In this document: positions 33,191 through 47,143 of the stretch, piece by piece | Layout: the number at the start of each line of letters is the position of its first letter | Position numbering within the stretch: position 1 is the first letter of the stretch | DNA from: Nymphaea colorata | Taxonomy: Eukaryota; Streptophyta; Magnoliopsida; Nymphaeales; Nymphaeaceae | NCBI RefSeq assembly: GCF_008831285.2 | Contig: NC_045146.1 | Span: 24,259,703 to 24,323,702, forward strand | Direction of reading: 5' to 3' | DNA length: 64,000 nucleotides | Notes under the pieces: model-generated | What the model was told of the DNA's origin: nothing | The model's database searches: none | Seen by the model: the letters and a program-made list of their open reading frames with translations, nothing else | Program-made: the position numbers and the translations under genes

Positions 33191-36100
33191 TTAATGGAAG
33201 ATTAAGTCCGTCAGATTTTTTAATTAAAAATTTTTAGAAAGTTTGGTGTGCCATGCAAAACAATTTAAAACTTTACCTGCAATAATGATCTTCCATATAT
33301 CGGAACATGAGGCACGGTAAGCTAAGCAGAGCATCGGTGGGAGAGGAGCAGAACCCCGGGGAGCTGGGGACCGTAATAATATAATAATTTAGATCTTTAA
33401 ACAAGAATTCATGGCCAGCTTCTTGAAATTTCCATTGCTTCCAGCAGAAGTTTTCTTCTTCAACTTGCGGGAAAGAAGGTATAAATTAATCCACGTATTA
33501 TCGTTACAGTAGCGTATCAGATGAACTGTAGTTTTGGAAAATAGGGTGTCAATACAATTTTCCAAATAGTTTAAGTCATTTTTTAAGTATAAAGACGAAA
33601 TACGCTGAATACTTATGCATCCTCCGTTAAAAAGCATCCGAGGTGCTCGCACTCGTACACCTGTCCAACCAGACTAAGGAAGAGGAAATTAACCCACAAA
33701 TTAAAGATGACAAGCCGATGGTAGACAGTGGCCGATTCAAAGGTGTTTCAAGTTGTCACCAAGTCATCCGTCCTGCCAATTCAGATCAGAAACCCATTCC
33801 TGCGACGATGAATAAAGCAATCTGTGCGGTTCATCTGAAGAATTGAGACCTTCATTTGGTGGTCGTTGATTATAGTTTTACCCTTTCATTTTATGGTTCT
33901 CGAAAACATCATCTGCACTTCTAAATGTTAAGGATGTAGAAAGCGCCGGACATGAGCGCCACCAATCCGGCTCCAATCTTTCGGAAAACACCTGCGGAGG
34001 GGTAGACCTCAACCTTTAATGATAAAAAATGATATATTTACAGGAAAGGAACAATGTTTTACTAATCTGCCCCAAAGATTGGTTGGAACATGAGTTCTAG
34101 CGTATAATAAATCTGTATTTTTTTTGTCCGAACAACCCCAAATTTTCAACCACAGAGAAAAAAAATTACAAAAAGCAGGGTCCTGTTGAATGGAGAACTG
34201 CACGACCTGGCCTGATTTCCACCTTCAATAGAAAAGGTACAAGTAAGACTAACCGGAACGTCGTACTTAATGCAATCACGTCCGTTCTAGTTACCTGATT
34301 ACTTTTAGAACAAGATCGTCTGACTGTGAGATGGAGATTGGAACCACACCAACAAATCATTGGATAATCTGGATTCATCTCGTTGCTCCTACAAGTTTCC
34401 TGTTTTTTGTCGGCACTTTACCGGTACAGGGTCAATGAATGTTGCTAAAATCGGATTGAATCGGCTGATTCAAATTGAATAGGCCCGTTGCCAATTCGCA
34501 ACTGATGCCGATTGCACGACCATCGTTGGAATCCACAGCGATTCAGCCGATTCAACTAGAATCGGCGACTTTGCCCCTAAGAATGACAAAAAGATATCGA
34601 TGCCCATAAGGGTTTCTCATCGAATTATCGAATGTTCCATTTCAGTTTTCGCATTTTCACGGCCGTCGGCAATCTGTATTACCGTGGGTTCACCGACCAT
34701 TGACATCCACCGTAGGCAGCCACCTCATCTGTAGATCTTTCAGGGAAACAGAGTTCGACGGCATCATCATCGGCCGTCATCTCACTTCTTAATGTTCTCT
34801 TACCTGTCTCCATCTCGCCCCACCGGAGAGAGCATCCCCGATGACCCTGCTTCTTCCGCTCCTTCCCCTTAGGTTCCTCTGCTTGCTTCGTTTAGATTAC
34901 GAGCCAAAGTTGACTCCATTTGTAGCTGATGGCTGTTCATGGAAAGGGTTTGTTTTTTTTACTTTTATAACAACGTTTTAATAAAAACGATTAATCATGC
35001 TTTGAGGACGCACATCTGCATGTTCTCCATTCATATTAAATCGTTTTCGGCCTTTTGCCCTCATTTATTGAGCCTGTATGTATTTTCTTTGCTTTTATTT
35101 GGCAATTGGCGTCAGACGTTAAGCCGATGTATTATTTAAAAATATATATATATTAGGCTTTGCCACTCACAACATTTATGTTCGTGCATAAATGATCCTG
35201 CATAGGCACAATACACATAGCATGCACACATACACTCATCACAAACCGATGTAATGTGCATGTCGACGCTATAAATATGCAATCATATATCTTTTTTACC
35301 AGGTTGCTCTATTCAGTTGTGTGTGTGAATTGAAATTATGCGTCACCGAATGGCTTGATAAGATCCTGCTGCTAAATGTTTTTAGCTACAAGTGCATTAT
35401 AAGCAACAGTGTATAGCGACAGTTTTGGTACTTCTAATAACAGGATATGATGTTTTTACTGGTAAAATATTTTAAATACCTAGCCATTCAGCAGTTAACA
35501 CCTAATTCATACATTTCAATTCGAAACATTAAATTCTTAAACCTATATCTTCCTTGTGATTCAAAGAGATGTAAACAACTCTCCAATTCCTCTATAGATA
35601 TGGTGCCAACGTATACCTCAAGGCACTCCTTGGATAGTGGCAGTCAATTAATTAGCTCATAAATTGAGCAATAAATCAGTTGTAATTGGTGTTCAAAATG
35701 GAAGTAATCCAACTTCTATGTGCGATGGCATCATGTAGTTGGCACTCTTACATCAATTGCTCCAACCAGTATGACTCTCCGTTCATCATCTTTATGGGGG
35801 AGTCGCTAAATGTAAACTGTTTGGTATCATAATGTTGGTATTAATAAAATTGAAGTGGTTGTTGTGCCAAGTTCGCTTTATGTCAAGCCTTTTTCTGCAA
35901 GAAATGAATTTTCAGATGATTGATTGACTCCTTTGTTCAGCTTCGAACTTTATTAGAGTTTTCTAGTGACTGTTTGAGTGCGGCAAGCAATTGTTCACTA
36001 GTATTAGTTTTCTAGTGACTGTTGACGATTAACTGCAACGGGTCACCAATTTCATAACAAATTCATAGTTAGTGTTATGCAAGGTGTTATGCTACGGTCT

Positions 36101-36640
36101 CAACTTGTCCAAATTCTACCATCGTTGTCGCATTCCAGTGTTTTACCCATCTAGAGACCGCTTACGGTGGTATGCGTGCTATCCAATTGGCAGATATACC
36201 ATAAGTCTACCCATGCACCGAAGCAAGCAAGAACCTTGGAGGTACATGGATATCTTTTTGAGGGTTTTATGCTAAAAGCAGTTTCCCTAAGTAAACATTA
36301 AACAAAAAGTAATTGTGCTGCATATGATCAGTTTATGTGATGACTGTTTCATTAGTCTTCTTACATGTCATTAGACCGCTGCACGTCTATCCAATTCCAC
36401 AGGTCCAGTTACAAAACAATTGAATGCAATGCTGGCATTTCTCTTAAATTCATGGGGAGAATTTGAAGATGGATCGGTTTAAGTCTGAGATCATTTGAAT
36501 TATTTTTTGTTGGATTTTGACACCACTTTCAATGTATTTAGTTGCACAAAATCTAACTTTTTTTCATGCGATTGAGTTAGCACCAACTAAGACGAGCTTT
36601 AGATAATAGCCAAATCCCATGTTCGGTAGATACCATCAAG
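33190..36640. other. Intergenic, no gene seen
   Basis: No coding exon with family features. An inverted-repeat-like pair around TGAATCGGCTGATTCAA (about 34452) and GATTCAGCCGATTCAACT (about 34538) suggests a decayed small element. Confidence 0.45.
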
Positions 36641-36756
36641 GCCAGAGCAACCTCCTTGTCCTATATACAACTTTTGAAAAATGATATTTCGGTTTGTCAA
36701 AATTTGAAAACTTTAATACAACCCTCCTCATGAAAAATTTTTGATTCTACCCTGGA
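36641..36756 (+). repeat. Dispersed repeat R, copy 3
   Basis: Core CAAAATTTGAAAACTTTAAT, then CAACCCTCCTCATGAAAAAT and TTGATTCTACCCTGG. Confidence 0.6.
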
Positions 36757-36898
36757 TACCATGCATGCAAGTACAAGTTAATTAGACTTGAGAACAACAA
36801 AGACCAAAATTGATAAGGACAAAAAAAATGCAGTTGTTGGCAAACCATTTGTGACTTTTGCGCTGCCCAACAAAGCGCCAGAACTAATTGAACCCATG

Positions 36899-37064
36899 GC
36901 TGGTGTAGGGCCTGCTTGGGCCCTAGCCTCATCTTAATTTAAAAAAAAAAAATACATGTAAAGTTATATATAAAAATTTGAAAAAATATATTTCAGCTCT
37001 AATCAAAATTTAAAAACTTTAATTCGGCCCACCTCATAAAAATTTTCTAGCTCCAACCCTGAGT
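36899..37064 (+). repeat. Dispersed repeat R, copy 4
   Basis: GGCCTGCTTGGGCCCTAGCC, an A-rich spacer, TTTCAGCTCTAATCAAAATT, then AATTCGGCCCACCTCATAAA and CTAGCTCCAACCCTGA. Only about 140 bases after copy 3. Confidence 0.65.
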
Positions 37065-39270
37065 GTGTGAGATCTGATGCTACGAGCGCTGAGATATGGA
37101 CTGGCGCCAACTAGAGCAGGGTGCATGAGATTTCCAGCTCCGACTGTCCATGGCTGCAGACGAAACCCCTCGCCTCTCCGTCTGCTTGCAGGAAAATCCA
37201 GGTCAGTTGCGGTTTTATATATTTAAAATATATTAAAATCTGAATCTAATTGCCAATCAAATTAAACAATACTTGAGTAGTTGGACATGGCAAGTGAGGA
37301 GGCCGAAGCACTTTCCCTCATTCTCTTGAGACTCAAGTGGGGAGTGAGACATCCATTAATTAGAATCAGCACAGTAACGCTTACAAGAATGAAGCTAATG
37401 ACCAGATTTCTACCAGCCCACCACTCTGATGAGGTATACTATGCCCCTTGGGCAGGATATGACGAATGATAAATTGGAAACGGATAGTGGTGTTAGAATG
37501 TTACCATGATGGATCCCCTGGAAAAGGGAACTTCTGAAGCACGAACGATTTTGGAGACATGGCAACAATAAGACAGAGAGCAGACAGATAGGGCCACAGG
37601 TTTAGCGTGTTATATCAACGACGAATAATGCTGACTTTGCTCCAGGAAATTACTTAAAGAAATCGTTCTACTCCTTTCTAAAGATGGATGAAGGCAAACG
37701 CTATCATCATAAGAAGTTTTCTTCTCTTTTGCAGAGTTTATTATGTGTTAAATGTCCTTTCTTACGGCATCTATAATACACCAACAGGTAGCAGCAGTTT
37801 GGAACACGCAATCGGAAAATTAAACATATGGCAAGAAAAGACTATGTTCTCTGTTCTTATTCACTGATCCAAGCAGTTGTTACCGTTTAAGAGGTAAAAA
37901 TTGATTGCCGGGGGACGGGATGCGTGAAGCGATGAAGGAGGTTATTAGTTCATGCAGAGACGCATCCATTTGATGGTGATAAATAAACGCCCGCACGGGA
38001 AATAAATCTTATCCCCACTTTGATTTTTTTTGTTTTATCCTTAGAAATGCATCAGCTTTCTTGTGAAATTAAAAGGCTGTGCTCTTTCTCGTGAAAGAAA
38101 AAAAAAAATCCTGCTCCATATCATGTAATAGAAGGATCGCGTGAAAATTTAATATACAATTAAATCTCACAAAATTGATTTTTCGTATTTTTTTTAACAA
38201 TTTCTGGTGCGACCCAATTAGTTTATTTAAATTTAGAGATAATGCCTTAACTAGCCAACTTCCCGAAAGCCCTACCAAAGCCATTTGATACCCTTTAGCT
38301 AAAAACTTCCTGCTCCGCCACTGCTGAGACTTTTTCTTTCAGGACTTGTATTAATTTGTCTGAAATCTTGCTTCTAGTGCAGAAGGAACTCTGTTGTAAG
38401 CAGATCTTTGGCATTAAGATAAACCTTCATGATTGATTTTCTCTGCAAATAAGGTATGAATTATCGCTAATCTTCCTCATTTTCAATAAATGATGGAAAG
38501 ACTAAATGTTGTTGCTAGAAAATACTTTCGGTCATCAAGTAAAAGTTCTCACCAAGACCCAAAACTATCTAAAAAAGTAAAGGTTATTACATGACAAGGC
38601 ACGCGAAGATCACAACATCCCTTTTGTGTGCGTTCTGGCATTTTACCAATTTGGTGGAACAGCGAAACGGAACACAGTGTCCGGTAACGAAGCACTCTGT
38701 GCGGTTGAATCAAACACACATAGACAATCAGAACAGACAAGTTGCTTGGAGACTCGAACGAAGGATTGCTTAATATCAATTCATCAAAAAATCAGAATTT
38801 GAGACCTTCCTGACAATGGGGGAGCCATGCCTCGAGCACAGATGACGCACGCAACTGTCGCAAACAGTCAGAAGCAAGGTCTCCATCGCCTTGAGAAACG
38901 TGGCGTAAACAAAGAAAGATCGTAGCTTTTCAGTGCCAAATTATCTGAAGCAGGGTTCAACGTATTGACCATCTAATTCAATCATCACTTGGATGTCGAA
39001 AACAACTTCGATCCCAGTGGCTGACCACCGTTCAAAGAATAAAAGGAAACATAGGGAGAAGAACTTTGTTCAAGGAAAAAGGAAAACAAGACAGAAGGAG
39101 AAAACGAATAAGCTTCTATTCTTTTCCTGCAAGCGACAAAGTTTAAACAGATAGATGTAGCCAATACCGGAACAAGTGACCCGTGGAATTTTTCATGTTG
39201 TACAAGGGCTCACTGGATGACAGCTCTGAATTGTTAAACTAACAAGGAGAGAAAATTAATCAAGGAAAGG
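37065..39270. other. Intergenic, 3' side of the transporter gene
   Basis: No exon recognised. The part next to 39275 is the expected 3'UTR of the minus-strand transporter gene. Confidence 0.45.
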
Positions 39271-39274
39271 AAGA

Positions 39275-42200
39275 TCAATATAGGCTGAAACCGAATAACT
39301 GGCTAACGATGATAGCTACTCCAAGAGAAATAGCTACAAGAGAGGAAGCCCAGGTGAGTTTCTCAGTTATCCTAGGCACCCTGTCCTTCAAGGCCTGACT
39401 ACATGAACCTATGAAAACAGTGTAACTACCCATTGCGACCACAGTCCCAACTAAGAACATAGCCAGAAAAGCAGCACCAGCTAACCTTGATGGCAAAGCC
39501 AAAGCAGGCAGCACCATCAGCAGGGCATCAGGCTGCAAACCGTGCACAATGCCGGTTGCAAATGTGGCCAAACCAATCTTCTTCTTTCCGCCAGTAGTTT
39601 CAATAGCCTCAGCAATGCATTCTCCATTCTCTAGAGCTACACAAGGAGTAGGGACCTCGGTTGCCTCCCTGATTCCCATGGCACCAATCACAAGCAGGGT
39701 CATACCAACCACCCGAGTACCCCATGTACGAATAACCTCTATGTGCAACCGATCCTTTAGTAACAAAAACAACAAGCCAAATATCATCTGCCCTGCATCA
39801 TGGCCACATCCCCAAAGGGCTCCAACTGCAGCACTTTCCATCCTACTTCTTCCAATTGAAAGAGGTGCTAAGGCAGCTAGATGATCAGGCCCAGACAGTG
39901 TGTGCAAACAACCAGCAAAAAACCCAGTCCAGGCACTACTCAGTAGCTCAGTACGAACTACGGTACCGACAGCAGAAGTTCCTGTTTTAGTAGCCGTTTG
40001 TATAGTTGCAAATGCAGGTGGTGTGAAACCAGGCTGTATCAGGAACAGAATTAGGGCCGACAGAAATGCAACAGTTCCCACTTTTGAGGCCTGAAACATC
40101 ATAGAGTTGTATCATGTATGAGATTTTCAGCATCAAACAAGTGATAGAGAAAAAGAGAACAAACATTGCAACATGTAGAAGACCATTAATTCTTAGGAAG
40201 TCCCAAATAAACAATCAGACAACACTTTCAACATACCAAATAACAGGGGAAAATCAAGAAAGAGACGCGCCGCACCAATTAATACTGTCTTAATGCCACA
40301 ATGAAACATCTGAAAAACTTTCCTACATATGCAACTAAAATCTTGTTTTGGACAGATGAAACATTAGGAAGGTCAAAAATTTTTAGTTGAGGGATGCAAC
40401 CATTAGAAGTAGACATGCAGAACTTGTAAACATCTCCACATGAACAGGGCAATGACCACTGGTAAGGGCACTCAAGAAGTTGAAAACAAGCTTTGTTAAT
40501 AAAGCACTTTGGAAGTATTCAGTACACATTAATCACATGTTCGGTAAAAACTACAAGATATAGAAGCAACAATTTTCAGGTTCACTCTACCAAAAAACTT
40601 GCTTCAACGCTTCCCAATATCATATTTATTATCCTTAATTTAAATAATATCAAACTAGCATGCTGAATAGAAGGATTTCAGACGTTAAGTTTCACCATGT
40701 TGAAATACTTTTTCATAAATCCGCTTCTTTGCTTCCCATCTGCTTCTACTTCGTTCCTCAACTACTTTACTTTGTTTCATTTGCTGCAAACTCCAAAATG
40801 CTTCTTTGTTCATGTGGACATTTCACCAGTATTGTCAATATCAATCACATGACTCTAGCACCATATCAACCACAAACTGGAAAGATACTGGTCGATATGG
40901 ACGTTGACATTTAAGCATATTTTGTCTTGTTAAATATTTTAAAATATTTATTCACTCACTATTTCTAAATAGAAAATTATAAAATACCCCAATATAGGCT
41001 TGATGCATATTGGCCAAAACACTGTATCAGTCAAATAATGCATAACAATACTAATGATGCTGCCATATTTTACTATTACAATCGTACAGAAAATTTCATG
41101 TCATTTTGATTTTTTTTTTTTTTGGCATTCTCCCGTTTTCTTCACTTCAGTATCCCTTTCCTTACACTTCCTATGTCACTTTTTGTATGCTTTGACAATG
41201 CTTCATGTCCCATGCTTCTTTATATCGCTTCTGTTTTGTCCATCCCTTCTATAGCCATTTTTTATTCTCGAACTTGGGACCTTAAAATTAAAAAACTGAA
41301 ATTATGTGCATCTGGGTGTTATGAAGAAGGGCAGGGAAGGCTTGCTCAATAAAACCTAACAGGATAATTTATACTAGAGGAGCATATTGTTGCATGAAAC
41401 TTTTTGTGATCTATAGCTGTTTTGGTAGATCAACAAACTAAGTGATTCCAAATCACACTTTTCAGTTAGGCCTAGAAAATTCATATAATTGATCACAAAC
41501 ATGGCAATAATTCAATAACTAACCCAGAAGCCTTTTTCCACAAATCCACTGGTACAACAATGGTACAAATGACTAGGAAGTCGGTTTCAACAAATCCATG
41601 TGCACAAGATCTTAATGGAACTATGAACAATGGGAGTGAGGTCTTTCCTTCAAAGACACTTATTTTGTACATATGACTCCCTAAGATATCATGACAACAA
41701 ACTTCTTTCAGTTGGCATATCACATAAGCGGTTCAAACATACAGAACAATCTCAAAAGTCATATTACATATAACATATGAAAGTCGATAATGAAGGATGG
41801 TATGATCTCACTGTCTCTAACATATAATTGCAGTCAATTTTTTTCTCTTCAAAACACATAAAAATAAAAAGGTATAGCTTTCGCTGATTAAGATTCATAT
41901 TTGTGTTCTATGTCAGCGACTATTCAACTGCTTTTTATGTACAACAGTTAATAACACGAGAAATAGCAAAAGAATAATAATTTTGAGATATACAGTTTTC
42001 CAGTGGATTGTAGGACCGAAGCTATTCAAACTACCTCTAGATTTAGATTTGACATGTTATGATATTGATATTTAACAAATAAAGACACAATTAGTCGAGT
42101 TTATTCACATGTAGTCAATGCCCAGTCTACTTAATGAATGGACTTATACGTCAAAATGAATTAGTGTTGTTTGGCTTAATGAAGCAACAACCCTTAAATC

Positions 42201-42613
42201 TTAAGGATGCCTTCTAATTATCTGAACGTTTGTTTCCGTAATTATTTGACTTCCAGGCAGCTCACGTTTCCATTCTTGACTCACTATAAAAATTTTGCTT
42301 TCGAGATGTCTCCACCACTTGATCCACCCTCCAGGTGTTAAACTTACCTAAAGATGAAGCTTGAAATCCACGATTGCGCAGTAGAACAATCCCACATCTG
42401 CCACTCATGCCCAACTTGAGGAATTTAATATGCTAATATTCAACTGTAATTTTAACTCCCGAAAAAAAAAATCTTAATCATCAAATTTAATAAGCCACCG
42501 TATATATTCAAAATTGACGATTCGTTACAAACAAGAATGACTTTTTAATTTACCATTAGCGACTATTATAAACAATTACTCTCTAAACTCAATCGAGCAA
42601 AACCAAACGTATC

Positions 42614-42672
<59 letters not shown>

Positions 42673-43104
42673 AGAAAATCGGCCAAAAAAAAACAGAAAG
42701 TTTCACTTTTCGCACGTGCTTCTTCCTAATCTGAAATTTAGAAATAACGCATAAGGAAGATTTTCTCTGAATACCTTTCTTACGAAGTCAAAGGAGAACC
42801 TCCGTGGAGCCTCCGCCAGCGCCCGTTCATCACGACAAGCGGCATCCAGCCTAAATTCTGCGGGAGGAGGTCTGCTTCCGCCAGCCTTAACAGCAAACTT
42901 CGAGGAATTCTTGCAGGAGGCGGAAGATTCCCGGTGGGTGAGGAGGCGGGGCGGGAGAAGATCCCGGGAAGGGGAAGGGCGAAATGCGCCGGAGGAGAGG
43001 CGGAGCCTGGCGGAGCTGGGGGCCAGGCGGTAGGAGGAGAAGGCGGAAGGCAGACTTGTTAGCGCCTCGGACGAGATGGCGGACGAGCGAATTAGCCTCT
43101 CCAT
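39275..43104 (-). CDS. Plastid-targeted NicO-like (high-affinity nickel transport) protein
   Basis: Two coding exons on the minus strand, 43104-42775 (110 codons) and 40090-39275 (271 residues plus stop), joined in phase 0 across a 2.7-kb GT...AG intron, give 381 residues. Residues 1 to about 75 are rich in Ser, Ala, Arg and Leu with few acids, as in a chloroplast transit peptide. The mature part has six or more hydrophobic helices. HTLSGPDH (His173 to His180), CGHDAGQ (His207, Asp208) and GIVHGLQPDALLMVLPALAL are the metal-binding and conserved helix motifs of the NicO/NiCoT transporter group. From memory it resembles the Arabidopsis At2g16800/At4g35080 type. The likely role is transport of nickel, cobalt or a related ion across a plastid membrane; the true substrate in plants is unsettled. 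The Met-rich start of the second long frame (MMFQ) is the end of the intron, not a start codon. Confidence 0.9.
40091..42774 (-). other. Long intron of the NicO-like gene
   Basis: AT-rich, with donor AAG|GTATTC and acceptor TTTCAG|GCC. No nested gene seen. Confidence 0.8.
42621..42672. repeat. Compound (TA)n-(CA)n microsatellite
   Basis: About 19 TA units then about 7 CA units, inside the NicO-like intron about 100 bases past the donor. Confidence 0.95.
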
Positions 43105-43160
43105 GGCCGCCCCGCTTCTCCAGGCGACCTCCGCAGAGGAACTCAGGGAGGGGGAAAGGG

Positions 43161-43217
43161 TCAGAGAGAGAGAGAGAGAGAGAGTCCGCAGAGGAAGAGA
43201 TGAGAAAGAGAGAGAGA
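43161..43217. repeat. (GA)n tract in the NicO-like 5' leader
   Basis: Two GA runs 60-110 bases upstream of the start codon; (CT)n on the coding strand, typical of plant 5'UTRs or core promoters. Confidence 0.85.
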
Positions 43218-43299
43218 CTAGAGCCGAATTTACAAAATCAAAAATCTTATCGTATTTTAAAATATTTAACTAGTATCCGGGATCCCAGAAGCCTACGTC

Positions 43300-43804
43300 G
43301 ATTTACTTAAATACCCCTCCCACGGTTTTCCCGAACCCGATCTGTTTGGGTGCCTTTGGATCCGGTTCGGATTTGCATATGATCATCATCCTCTAGAAAT
43401 CAAAAATTTTCTTTCCCATATGGTCTAACTTAGTAGTTAAACAAGTATTTACTTAATACTTTAACTTGATTAAAACTCAGTACCATCTTAGTTTTTCGCT
43501 TGTTAGTATCTTTATTATGAATTCTGAAAAGAAATCAACTGGGCTTCCAAGATAACTTTACAATATTTAATAACCAAAAAAGCTGATTTGCCTTTGATAT
43601 AAAATTTTAAAGAAATAAAATTTATTGACATAACTTCAACCTATGTCGGACAAGCATGAACATTAGAAAGACAAGCCACACATGATTAGGGTTCTTCTCT
43701 TCAAGAAATTGCACTTGGACAGAGAGATTTTGTTGCTCTTTCAGTAACATAAAACTTTGATGCTAGTGAATGTCTAGGGTAACACTAAGAACCTCGCGAG
43801 TTCA
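43300..43804. other. Intergenic, promoter side of the NicO-like gene
   Basis: No coding feature. Probably holds the upstream regulatory region of the minus-strand gene; no clear TATA box chosen. Confidence 0.4.
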
Positions 43805-43980
43805 GGAGCAGGGGGAGCCCCTCTTAAATTTTAAAAACTTTAAAAATTTATATGAAAAACTAAAAAGTTTCAGTTTAAATATATATAAAAAAAATTGGAA
43901 ATTTTCATTTTAGCTCCTGTTAAAATTTTGAAACTATAATTTAATCCTTAAAACAAAAAATTTCTGGCTCCGCCCCTACA
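43805..43980 (+). repeat. Dispersed repeat R, copy 5 (fullest)
   Basis: AGGGGGAGCCCCTCTTAAAT, two AT-rich spacers, TTTTAGCTCCTGTTAAAATT, TTGAAACTATAATTTAATCC and the closing TTTCTGGCTCCGCCCCTAC. This is the clearest copy and defines the family. Confidence 0.7.
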
Positions 43981-45584
43981 ACAATTCATACTCGATTTGA
44001 ATATGTCTGTGTCAACGTCTGAGCCTACTTCAAAGCCTCAAGATTGGATCTCATGAGGGATGAGATCAGATGTGTAGAACCTAAAATCTAAGGTCAATGA
44101 CTAAACTATCGTATCACCTGTTACAAAGCTATATGTGGTGTGGTTTGGTGTGAGCAATTGCTCATACTAACTCCATGAAGTACCCTTATTTTTATATTGT
44201 TGTTTTGAAATATTTTACTAGATGCTCCTCCAAACGTGAAAGTTTTAGATCAGATTAAGGTCCCTTCAATCCAAATTTGTGGCTCGAGTCCATTTGCAAT
44301 CACTTTGTTAATATTGCTCCATGTTGAAACATGTGGACTGGTACATGTAGAGAGAACCCGATGTGGGCTTATAACTTTTATTTTTTTATTTTAAAATCAT
44401 TTTAAGGTAATTTTCATTATTTTTTAAGAAAAAATCAGAAAATAGCACGATACAGCATTGAAATGGCAATATTTACAACATTACTAAGAATTAGTTTGAG
44501 ACCCGATAAATGAGATGTCCTAAAGTGGCAATTTTGTTCACGAGTCAACGGTCAAAAATGAACCAAGAGGATAGGAGTAGGAGTAGGAGTAGGAGGAAGG
44601 AAGCTTTCATTGATTGATGTTAATTCAATATGGAGCAGCGTACCAAAGTCAACATAACCCTACCAGCTTTCATATTTTCATAATAACATTTTTTTTATTA
44701 ATTGGAAAACTTAACCTTTCTAGCTTAATTTGAGTTAAATTAGTGATTAAAAGTCGGTTCTTGTGGTTGATATCAAGTTTTGATGTATTATTTTTTTGAA
44801 CTATAAATAATAGCAAGCCATACATATAAATTAAATATTGAAAGATGTATCATAAATCCATTTAGATTCTCTCTATAAGAATATGACCATGAAATTTTAT
44901 CCATAAGTAAATATTTAAAAAGTTGGTGATTGAAGAAATAAAATAAGTGGCAACCAATAATTGATGATTGCTTTTTCTTTAATAAGTGGGGAATCGGGGA
45001 AGGTGGAGGAAGAGATAGACGTGTTAATATGAAGACCACTCTCGAAAGTTGCAGAAGCCTTTCTTAAAAGGATAACGACGGTGGAATGAGTCAAAATCGG
45101 AAAAGTGAAGCCGTCAAAATTTCATTTTAAACTCAGACTGTTATTTCTTAATATCAAAATGAACCTCACTGCAATTTTGATTTAAGAAAACATGTATACG
45201 AAGACAACTCCTGCGACATTTTTACGTTTGTTTGATTATTTATTTTTTTGAAGAAACCTACTTTCGTTGTGTGTTCAAAATTGATTATTTTTTTCAAAGT
45301 AAGAACTTATGTATGCCAACTGTTCTACCGCATAGGAAAATTTGATTTATGAGTTAAGTCTTACACTTTCAAAAGCATTTATGAGATGTTATAACAGCAC
45401 GGCCTTGGATGTAGAAACATCAATATTTAGTCAAAACAATTTAACAATGTTAGTTTCCCATGACTATAGTGTGCCCTTCTTTGTGCTGTAAAATAAAATT
45501 TTAAACATGACGACGCAGGAGATTCTTTTTTCGCAGCTTTGAGTTTGAAAAGAAAAAAAAAAGAGAATTTTTTCATGCTATAAT
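43981..45584. other. Intergenic, no gene seen
   Basis: AT-rich, with a short GGAGTA run near 44572-44597. No coding features. Confidence 0.5.
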
Positions 45585-45670
45585 TTATAAAGAAAATTTT
45601 AGTCCTTTAAAATTTTTGGAAAATATAGTTCGGCCCCCTTGACCAAAAAAAGTTTTATCTCCACCCTTGT
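45585..45670 (+). repeat. Dispersed repeat R, copy 6 (partial)
   Basis: Only the right half: TTTAAAATTTTTGGAAAATA, GTTCGGCCCCCTTGACC and TCTCCACCCTTG. Confidence 0.55.
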
Positions 45671-46912
45671 CTCCATTATGAAATTTGTCATCCTTGAATG
45701 CCATAATGTTAAGAGTTTTTAAGGTGGATAGAGGACCTGTCAGCTTCAATTTTAGCTTCTTTCTTTTAGCAATTTGATCTTTAAGTCATCTGATATTCAA
45801 TGGCGGAGAAGCTTACATGGTATTTCAAAAGAGGAAATTAGAGAAAAGATTCTTAAGAAAGTAAGATCTACCAGTTTGATGCAACCATTTCTTCAGAAGA
45901 TGTCTTTCTTGTGGTTGAACAGGAACTGTCCATGTTACCATTTTATTGACTTGCTTTTCCTGTTCGCAACATGGAGATAACTCCACGGTTTTCCACCCTC
46001 AGATCAGAACTCTGGCTATGACACAAATGCTTTGCCATGAACTTAAAGGTTTGAGTTCTGATAACAAAAAGCAAACGAAAACTAAAATTCTTTTGAATTT
46101 GGTAATAGTCGAGAAGAAACAGACATTTAAAAACCATACGTAGCCATTTGATCCCCGACTCAGGTGTCCTTAGAGGATGTTTGATTGCCTGGTTCAGGTG
46201 TCCATAGAGGGCATTTGATCGCCGGAGAAGGGAGACTGGACTGATCAACCACCAGAAATTATGGACGGAGGGACATTAATTCAAAAAAACTAAGATTTCT
46301 TAGGGGCACCGATCTGTACATGCGCGGTTCCGCCACGGCCAACCACCATGAAGAACCGGCAAGGGGCCGACCAATTGGGTGGGCAACATGTGGTTGGTGG
46401 CGCGGTGTGGGCAGCATGCGAAGCCATGAGGCTCGCCCTCGGCCTCCACGTTCCCGGCACACGGCCAAACGCGCCGGCCGTCCTTTTCTCCTTCACACTC
46501 CCTTCGTCGACGCACCTGTGCCAAATCCGGTTATGGTGAGAATCAGCAAACGAATACGAACCGGTTCGTGGTCGGATTTGAAGCAACCAAATCCAAGTCG
46601 GACGATATACTTTTGGGTATAAAATGCAAGAAATCAAGAGTGGATCCGGACCTAGGTGGGGTAGGGTCGGACCCCAGTTACAACTCTTTCTACCAACTAC
46701 ATGCAGAAAGTGACAACACTCGGTTTTAGTGGACAAATTTTCATTAATGGGACAGCCAAATTTGTGCTGTCGATGACCCGCAAGTGCCCGGATCAGGACA
46801 AGCCCACCGGGCAAACGAAAGTTGGCGGCCTGAAAATTATGCAGGCCAAGCCAAAAACGAAATCTGTGCAGCATACTGTTTCGGTTCCTATATCCAATGC
46901 CACATAACCAAG
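45671..46912. other. Intergenic, no gene supported
   Basis: 46280-46880 is more G/C-rich and open on several frames of both strands, but none resembles a known family. It could be a decayed element. Confidence 0.4.
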
Positions 46913-47094
<182 letters not shown>

Positions 47095-47143
47095 GAACAA
47101 AGAGACTTATATCAAGCATGTCTCTTGTTTGATTCTCTTGGAT

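Noticed and set aside
40660-40914. 84-residue plus-strand frame
   Set aside because: Lies within the intron of the NicO-like gene on the opposite strand; AT-rich and without family features.
46290-46874. 194-residue minus-strand frame
   Set aside because: Long only because the stretch is G/C-rich; several frames on both strands are open at once and none resembles a family.
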